From assembly GCA_023421505.1 (NCBI GenBank), contig JAEZTJ010000068.1, forward strand, positions 62,001-126,000: 64,000 nucleotides of DNA, given 5' to 3'. The notes below the pieces were generated by a model. The model searched no databases. It was given only the letters and a program-made list of their open reading frames with translations, and was not told the DNA's origin. This document shows, piece by piece, positions 59,349 to 64,000 of the stretch (within the stretch, counting starts at the first letter, position 1; each line of letters begins with the position of its first letter). Origin of the DNA: Bacillota bacterium (GTDB taxonomy: Bacteria; Bacillota; Clostridia; Lachnospirales; Lachnospiraceae). The translations under genes and the position numbers were made by a program.

Positions 59349-60224
59349 ATGAGCATAGTAAATAATATTAATGATACAGCATTGATTTTTGAAGGGGGAG
59401 GGATGAGAGGAAGCTATACAGCCGGATTTTTAAATAATTTACTGGAAAATGAGTTGTATTTTAATTATGTGGCAGGAATCTCTGCAGGTGCCAGTCATAG
59501 TGTAAATTACTTATCAAGAGATATAGAACGTGCTAAAAAATCCTTCGTAGATCTGGTACTAGATCCGAAATTCGGCGGTTGGAAGACTTTTTTTAAGGGA
59601 GAAGGCTTTTTCAGTGCGAAATACTTGTATGAAGAAACACCCTATCCGAATGCAACTTTACCTTATGATTTTAATACATTTCTAAATAATCCTGCGCAAC
59701 TTCGTATCGGTGCATTTGACAGAGATAGCGGAGAAATGAAATATTATATGAAAAGTGACATTAAAAATATTGGTGATATGATGAAAATAGTCCGTGCATC
59801 TTCTTCTTTACCTGTTTTTATGCCTCCTACAAATTATGAGGATCGATATTTTGTAGATGGAGGGCTTAGTGGTGGAATTGCTCTTGACATTGCAAAAAAA
59901 GATGGTTACAAGAAATTTTTTGTAGTCTTAAGTCGACCGAAGGGATATCGAAAGCAGCAAATAAAATTCAAAGCAGGCTTTAAAATGTACTATAGAAAGT
60001 ACCCTAGGGTAGCAGAAGCAATGTTTAGGCGGCACATCCTGTATAATCAAATAATTGATGAGCTGGAAGAATTGGAGAGTGAAGGAAAGGCTTTTCTTGT
60101 CTATCCCGATGTTATGCCGGTTACTAATCGCGAGACTAATTATAGAAAATTATGCGAAAGTTATGCTTTAGGCTATGCACAAGGAAAACGTGATGTTCTT
60201 AAATGGAAGGAATTCCTGACGTAA
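59349..60224 (+). CDS. Patatin-like phospholipase
   Basis: The protein is 291 aa. The oxyanion motif GGGMRGSY, the nucleophile Ser45 in GISAGAS and Asp170 in VDGG form the Ser-Asp dyad of patatins. The C-terminal part (YRKYPRVAEAMFRRHILYNQ onward) matches the DUF6363-type tail of bacterial YjjU-like patatins. It hydrolyses acyl lipids in the cytoplasm or at the membrane. Confidence 0.9.
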   Translation: MSIVNNINDTALIFEGGGMRGSYTAGFLNNLLENELYFNYVAGISAGASHSVNYLSRDIERAKKSFVDLVLDPKFGGWKTFFKGEGFFSAKYLYEETPYPNATLPYDFNTFLNNPAQLRIGAFDRDSGEMKYYMKSDIKNIGDMMKIVRASSSLPVFMPPTNYEDRYFVDGGLSGGIALDIAKKDGYKKFFVVLSRPKGYRKQQIKFKAGFKMYYRKYPRVAEAMFRRHILYNQIIDELEELESEGKAFLVYPDVMPVTNRETNYRKLCESYALGYAQGKRDVLKWKEFLT

Positions 60225-60318
60225 GATTATTGAAAACCAGAGAAAAAGAATGTAAGAAACATAAAAAAGCTTTGAAGGAATAGGATTAAAACGAATACAG
60301 TAAAAAATGTATACTTTC

Positions 60319-60356
60319 AGCCGGGCAGATCTCATGAATTGTCCGGCTTAATTTTA
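60319..60356 (+). terminator. Terminator after patatin
   Basis: AGCCGGGCA / TGTCCGGCT with a 12-nt loop, then TAATTTTA. Confidence 0.75.
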
Positions 60357-60366
60357 GGTCTTTAAT

Positions 60367-60675
60367 CTAACATAACATGCCTGCCCTTTGAATTAGTTTG
60401 CGCCTACCCTTTGAATTAGTTTGTGCCGAGGAAGACGCAGGCACAAACTTTTAAGTGTGAATTATGCCTTTCAATTATTTGTACTAACATAACATGCCTA
60501 CCCTTTGAATTAGTTTGTGCCGAGGAAAACGCAGGCACAAACTTCTAGATGTGAATTATGCTTTTCAATAATTTGTACTAACATAACATGCCTACCCTTT
60601 GAATTAGTTTGTGCCGAGGAAAACGCAGGCACAAACTTCTTAATGTGAATTATGCTTTTCAATAATTCACATTAA
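60367..60675 (-). repeat. Tandem array of three two-hairpin repeats
   Basis: Three copies repeat with 94-bp spacing between copies 2 and 3; copy 1 is 23 bp longer because its CCTACCCTTTGAATTAG segment is doubled, as at 159-204. Each has stems GTTTGTGCC/GGCACAAAC and a GTGAATTAT-type stem, the latter perfect only in the last copy. The array faces away from the AraC-GNAT gene that follows. Confidence 0.85.
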
Positions 60676-60742
60676 GAAGCGCAAGAAATATGAAAAAAAA
60701 TAATCTCTACCTGCTATAATTTCTGTCGAAAGGAGTTTTACG

Positions 60743-61588
60743 ATGAATAACCTTGCAAATGTTATTGCGGCAATCGAATACATAGAGGATAACCTGATGG
60801 AAAAAATTGATTTAGATATTGTCGCAGATGCAGTCCACTATTCGAAGTTTCATCTTCATCGTATGTTTTCGGAAACAGTTGGACTTACCATTCATGGTTA
60901 TATATTACGCCGTAAACTAACTGAAGCCGCAAAGCTGCTGGTTTTTTCAGAAAAAAAGATTATGGAGATAGCACTCCTTGCAGGGTATGAAAGCCAACAG
61001 GCATTTACATTAGCCTTTAAGGCAATGTACAAGCAGTCCCCCCTAAGTTTTAGAAGAAATGAGGCGTTTTATCCATTGCAGCTGGAATATAAATTCAGTA
61101 GTCAGGTTAAGCCAGACACGGATATGAATGAGAGAAAAAGAGAATTACGGTTTGCTAAAGAAGAGGATATTACTCTTTGGATGGAATTAGTGAGATTAGT
61201 GATTGATGGATTTCCAAATCTCATAGAGGAAGAACATATTAAGGTGCTCAGAGAAAGCATCGTAAAGCAAAGCGCCCTAATTATGACGGAAAGAGATGCA
61301 GCAATTGGTATCATGCTGATTTCTTATATTACAGGAAGTATCGATTTTATGGGTGTTCATCCGCTTTATCATAAGCAGGGAATTAACAGAATTTTATTAG
61401 ATAGGGCTATCACAGAGCTTCTAGAACATAATGACATATCAATCACTACCTTTCGAGAAGGAGACAAAGCAGATACCGGCTATCGAAAGAATTTGAAGGA
61501 GCTTGGCTTTGCAGAAGCAGAACTGCTGACTGAATATGGCTACCCGACACAGAAGATGATATATCAAACTAAAAGAAAGAGAGAATAG
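60743..61588 (+). CDS. AraC DNA-binding domain fused to GNAT acetyltransferase
   Basis: The protein is 281 aa. Residues 5-105 contain both AraC HTH motifs (DLDIVADAVHYSKFHLHRMF, IMEIALLAGYESQQAFTLAF). Residues about 130-275 form a GNAT fold (ELRFAKEEDITLWMELVRLV, then DFMGVHPLYHKQGINRILLD as the acetyl-CoA loop). It probably couples acyl transfer or acetyl-CoA sensing to transcription. AAGGAG precedes the ATG. An extended -10 (TGCTATAAT, to 60720) lies upstream. It is 8 bp before helD. Confidence 0.85.
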   Translation: MNNLANVIAAIEYIEDNLMEKIDLDIVADAVHYSKFHLHRMFSETVGLTIHGYILRRKLTEAAKLLVFSEKKIMEIALLAGYESQQAFTLAFKAMYKQSPLSFRRNEAFYPLQLEYKFSSQVKPDTDMNERKRELRFAKEEDITLWMELVRLVIDGFPNLIEEEHIKVLRESIVKQSALIMTERDAAIGIMLISYITGSIDFMGVHPLYHKQGINRILLDRAITELLEHNDISITTFREGDKADTGYRKNLKELGFAEAELLTEYGYPTQKMIYQTKRKRE

Positions 61589-61596
61589 TATTCATT

Positions 61597-63720
61597 ATGG
61601 ATAGGCCACTTACTGACAATAATCAGATACAGGTTGTCACAAGGAATAACTTACAAGTTCCTCATGAGACTATAGAGATTGATTCAAAATTTACTGAGGA
61701 AGCGCAGTATCTGGAGAAAATAAAATGGAAATTGAATAATGCTTTAAAGAATTATGAAGACACGGTAAAGCAATATGATCAGGATTATAAGAATTCAAAA
61801 CACTATTTGGTGAATCATTTCCATGAAATAGATCCTACTGAAATATTTCAAAATGAACTGGCAATGAAACAGATTGAAAGAGAAGGGATTCATACGGTGC
61901 AAATGCGAGATAGAATTGCAAGACTGGCAGTTTCACCGTATTTTGCCCGTATTGATTTTTGTGAAGAGCAGGATCAGGAATTTTCTGTTTATTATATTGG
62001 AAGCTTCTCCTATTTTGATAAAGAGCAAACCAAAATTATAATTTATGATTGGCGGGCTCCTATTTCCAGTATGTTTTATGATAGTGAACTTGGGTTCACA
62101 GGATATGATGCACCGATGGGAAGAGTGACAGGAGAGCTTAGTCGTAAGCGGCAGCTCAAAATCTCACAGGGAAAGCTCGAATATGTTTTGGATAGTGCAA
62201 TTAATATTCAGGACGATGTACTTCAACGAGAGCTGAGTCATACCTCGGATGAGAAGATGAAGACAATTATCTCTACTATTCAAAAGGAGCAGAATCTGAT
62301 TATACGCAATGAGAAAGCAGATACGTTGATTATACAAGGGGTTGCAGGCTCTGGTAAAACGTCTATTGCCTTACATCGAATTGCTTATCTATTGTATCGT
62401 TATAAGGAAACCTTAACAGCAAAAAACGTGGTTATTCTCTCCCCGAATAAGGTATTTGCGGACTATATCTCAAATGTATTGCCAGAACTAGGAGAAGAAC
62501 CAATCTATGAGATGAGCTTTCTTGATATTGCTGAGATTCAGTTGGAGGGGATCATTCAATTTGAACCTGACAAGGATCCGCTTGAAACCGACGATCCAGC
62601 CTGGTCAGATAGAGTCCGGTTTAAATCAGGAATTGATTTTGTAAACTGTATGAATCAATATTTAAGCCATGCGGTATCTTCCTGCTTTGAGCCTGTTGAT
62701 TTGGAATTTGAGTACTTTGCAGCCAACAAAGAGTGGATTTTAGCTCGCTATCATGCCTATGAGAATTATTCGGTTAAGAGGCGTTTACAGGAGGTTTCTT
62801 TAGATATATACGAAAAGTTTTGCACCGATAACATAAGAGGAAGAGATTTGCCAAAGCAAAAACAAATCCTTAAAAAATTACTTGAAATGTGTAAAATAAA
62901 AAACACATTGGAGCTTTATAAGGATTTTTATCAAACCATGAATTTAACTGATAAGTTCGTAATGCCGAATAAAAAAACACTGGAATGGTCTGATGTTTAT
63001 CCGTTTATGTATTTTCATGCAGCCTTTGAAGGCTTAAAGGATAACCGGCTGATTAAGCATCTTGTCATTGATGAGATGCAGGATTATACGCCTGTTCAAT
63101 ATGCGGTGATGAATAAGCTTTTCAACTGTAAGAAGACAATACTGGGAGATTTCGGACAGGCGCTTCATCCGAATCATGTGCATACGCTTAAGGATTTAAG
63201 GGATATTTATCACAACGCAGAGCTTGTTGAGCTGAATAAAAGTTATCGATCTACCTATGAAATCATTAATTTTGCAAAGCAAATTCAAGATACAGTCAAG
63301 CTGGAGCCTATAGAACGTCACGGTGATATCCCTGAGTTGATTGCTTGCAGAGATAAGAAGGAAGAACTGATTCAAGTAAGAGAAAAAATAAATGTATTTC
63401 AACAGAGTGGTAATACAACCCTTGGAATAATCCTTAAGACCAACAGTGAGGCAAAGGAACTCTATCAGCTTTTGTCCAAGGATTACGAAATGCAGTTAAT
63501 TACTCCTGATAGTATACGCTTTGAAAATGGTATTACAGTAACGTCAATACAAATGTCAAAAGGTCTGGAATTTGATGAAGTTTTAGTTCTCTCTGTTGAT
63601 CAAGCTACCTATCATACAGAATATGACCGTAAGCTTTTATATATTGCCTGTACCCGTGCCATGCATAGCCTGTCACTCGTATACTCAGGAAAGCTAACAA
63701 GATTGATAAAAGAGGTATAG
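61597..63720 (+). CDS. helD: HelD-like RNA polymerase-recycling helicase
   Basis: The protein is 707 aa. An N-terminal coiled coil (about 25-75) that reaches the RNA polymerase channels in HelD is followed by a UvrD-type ATPase with Walker A GVAGSGKTS near residue 250, DEMQDYTPVQ as motif II, SYRSTYEI and a C-terminal VTSIQMSKGLEFDEVLV. HelD removes stalled polymerase from DNA and can give rifampicin tolerance in some species. It is probably co-transcribed with the AraC-GNAT gene. Confidence 0.9.
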   Translation: MDRPLTDNNQIQVVTRNNLQVPHETIEIDSKFTEEAQYLEKIKWKLNNALKNYEDTVKQYDQDYKNSKHYLVNHFHEIDPTEIFQNELAMKQIEREGIHTVQMRDRIARLAVSPYFARIDFCEEQDQEFSVYYIGSFSYFDKEQTKIIIYDWRAPISSMFYDSELGFTGYDAPMGRVTGELSRKRQLKISQGKLEYVLDSAINIQDDVLQRELSHTSDEKMKTIISTIQKEQNLIIRNEKADTLIIQGVAGSGKTSIALHRIAYLLYRYKETLTAKNVVILSPNKVFADYISNVLPELGEEPIYEMSFLDIAEIQLEGIIQFEPDKDPLETDDPAWSDRVRFKSGIDFVNCMNQYLSHAVSSCFEPVDLEFEYFAANKEWILARYHAYENYSVKRRLQEVSLDIYEKFCTDNIRGRDLPKQKQILKKLLEMCKIKNTLELYKDFYQTMNLTDKFVMPNKKTLEWSDVYPFMYFHAAFEGLKDNRLIKHLVIDEMQDYTPVQYAVMNKLFNCKKTILGDFGQALHPNHVHTLKDLRDIYHNAELVELNKSYRSTYEIINFAKQIQDTVKLEPIERHGDIPELIACRDKKEELIQVREKINVFQQSGNTTLGIILKTNSEAKELYQLLSKDYEMQLITPDSIRFENGITVTSIQMSKGLEFDEVLVLSVDQATYHTEYDRKLLYIACTRAMHSLSLVYSGKLTRLIKEV

Positions 63721-63877
63721 GTGACATATCAAAATACAGTAATAAATATTCCTTTTCTGACAGGCTCAGTAAAATTGATTGATAACTGGTACTTTAATAA
63801 TATGCTGATATGCTATATATTCTTATCAAGCTATCAAAGAACGTTAATTAGAGCTTGTAAAGGAGTATATAAAAAAT

Positions 63878-64000
63878 ATGAAACTTAAGGACAGCCCTCA
63901 TCCATACGCAATTATTACAATATTTTTTTGGTCATTGGCTTATGTCTTAACCCGTATATCACTGCGTTGTTTCTCGGCTTTTTCGCTTGGCTTTTTACGA
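63878..64000 (+). CDS. EamA/DMT family transporter, N-terminal fragment
   Basis: Only the first 41 codons are inside the window: MKLKDSPHPYAIITIFFWSL, then AYVLTRISLRCFSAFSLGFLR. This is the first TM segment of an EamA-type (drug/metabolite) permease. AAGGAG precedes the ATG by about 12 nt. The gene runs off the right edge. Confidence 0.7.
   Translation, partial: MKLKDSPHPYAIITIFFWSLAYVLTRISLRCFSAFSLGFLR

Noticed and set aside
60367..60675. CRISPR-like array
   Set aside because: Repeat period is 94 bp with conserved sequence throughout, no unique spacers and no cas genes.

Overview
This window is low-GC Bacillota DNA. The gene content suggests a plant-fibre-degrading Lachnospiraceae-type clostridium (Anaerocolumna / Lachnoclostridium-like). 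It carries many AraC, MerR and TetR one-component regulators, xylan and glucan glycosidases (GH1, GH5, GH39, GH43, GH115), an Rh-type ammonium transporter, a bacterial staygreen homologue and many small DUF proteins. The assignment rests on gene content and base composition only. No rRNA, tRNA, CRISPR array, phage or intact insertion sequence was seen.

Layout. 1-5.8 kb: an esterase, a truncated TetR gene, AraC + DUF6506, and a MerR regulator followed by a BtrH-like gene behind a MerR-type promoter with a 19-bp spacer. 5.8-9.8 kb: a TetR regulator divergent from a MacB/FtsX-type ABC exporter, with palindromes at the exporter promoter. 10-12 kb: Rh transporter and a broken transposase. 12-21 kb: small stress and metabolic genes (SRPBCC, YciI, DUF4256, AraC-GyrI, serine hydrolase, MATE pump behind a leader-peptide attenuator, staygreen, DUF4180, WYL regulator, DJ-1/PfpI, MORN protein, PpnP). 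21-26 kb (minus strand): MerR-EutH-SDR, carbamate kinase, AraC. 26-29 kb: URO-D-like protein and GH43. 29-34 kb: a BpsA-SpeD fusion, then GNAT, acyl carrier protein and FkbH. 34-46 kb: a LacI-sensor/GGDEF/EAL protein, AraC, GH39, an epimerase, DUF2207 and GH115. 46-54 kb: M23 peptidase with an autoregulated TetR, a CN hydrolase, then a Cys-tailed SigZ-like sigma factor, an ArsP-like permease with a Cys-rich loop, GH5, a CGCG-repeat small protein and GH1. 54-64 kb: two 4-TM paralogues, a secreted LRR/Big_2/Fn3 protein, patatin, a three-copy repeat block, an AraC-GNAT fusion, HelD and the start of an EamA transporter.

Three things stand out. First, a dispersed family of two-hairpin modules, several of which sit directly upstream of genes and carry the Shine-Dalgarno/start-codon segment at their 3' end. 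Second, a putative pathway in which a fused AdoMet decarboxylase/branched-polyamine synthase lies beside FkbH + ACP + GNAT, suggesting glyceryl (or similar) acylation of a polyamine or other amine. Third, a cysteine-rich metal-handling set (SigZ-like sigma, ArsP-like permease, CGCG-repeat protein). A probable leaderless leader peptide with a terminator hairpin precedes the MATE gene.
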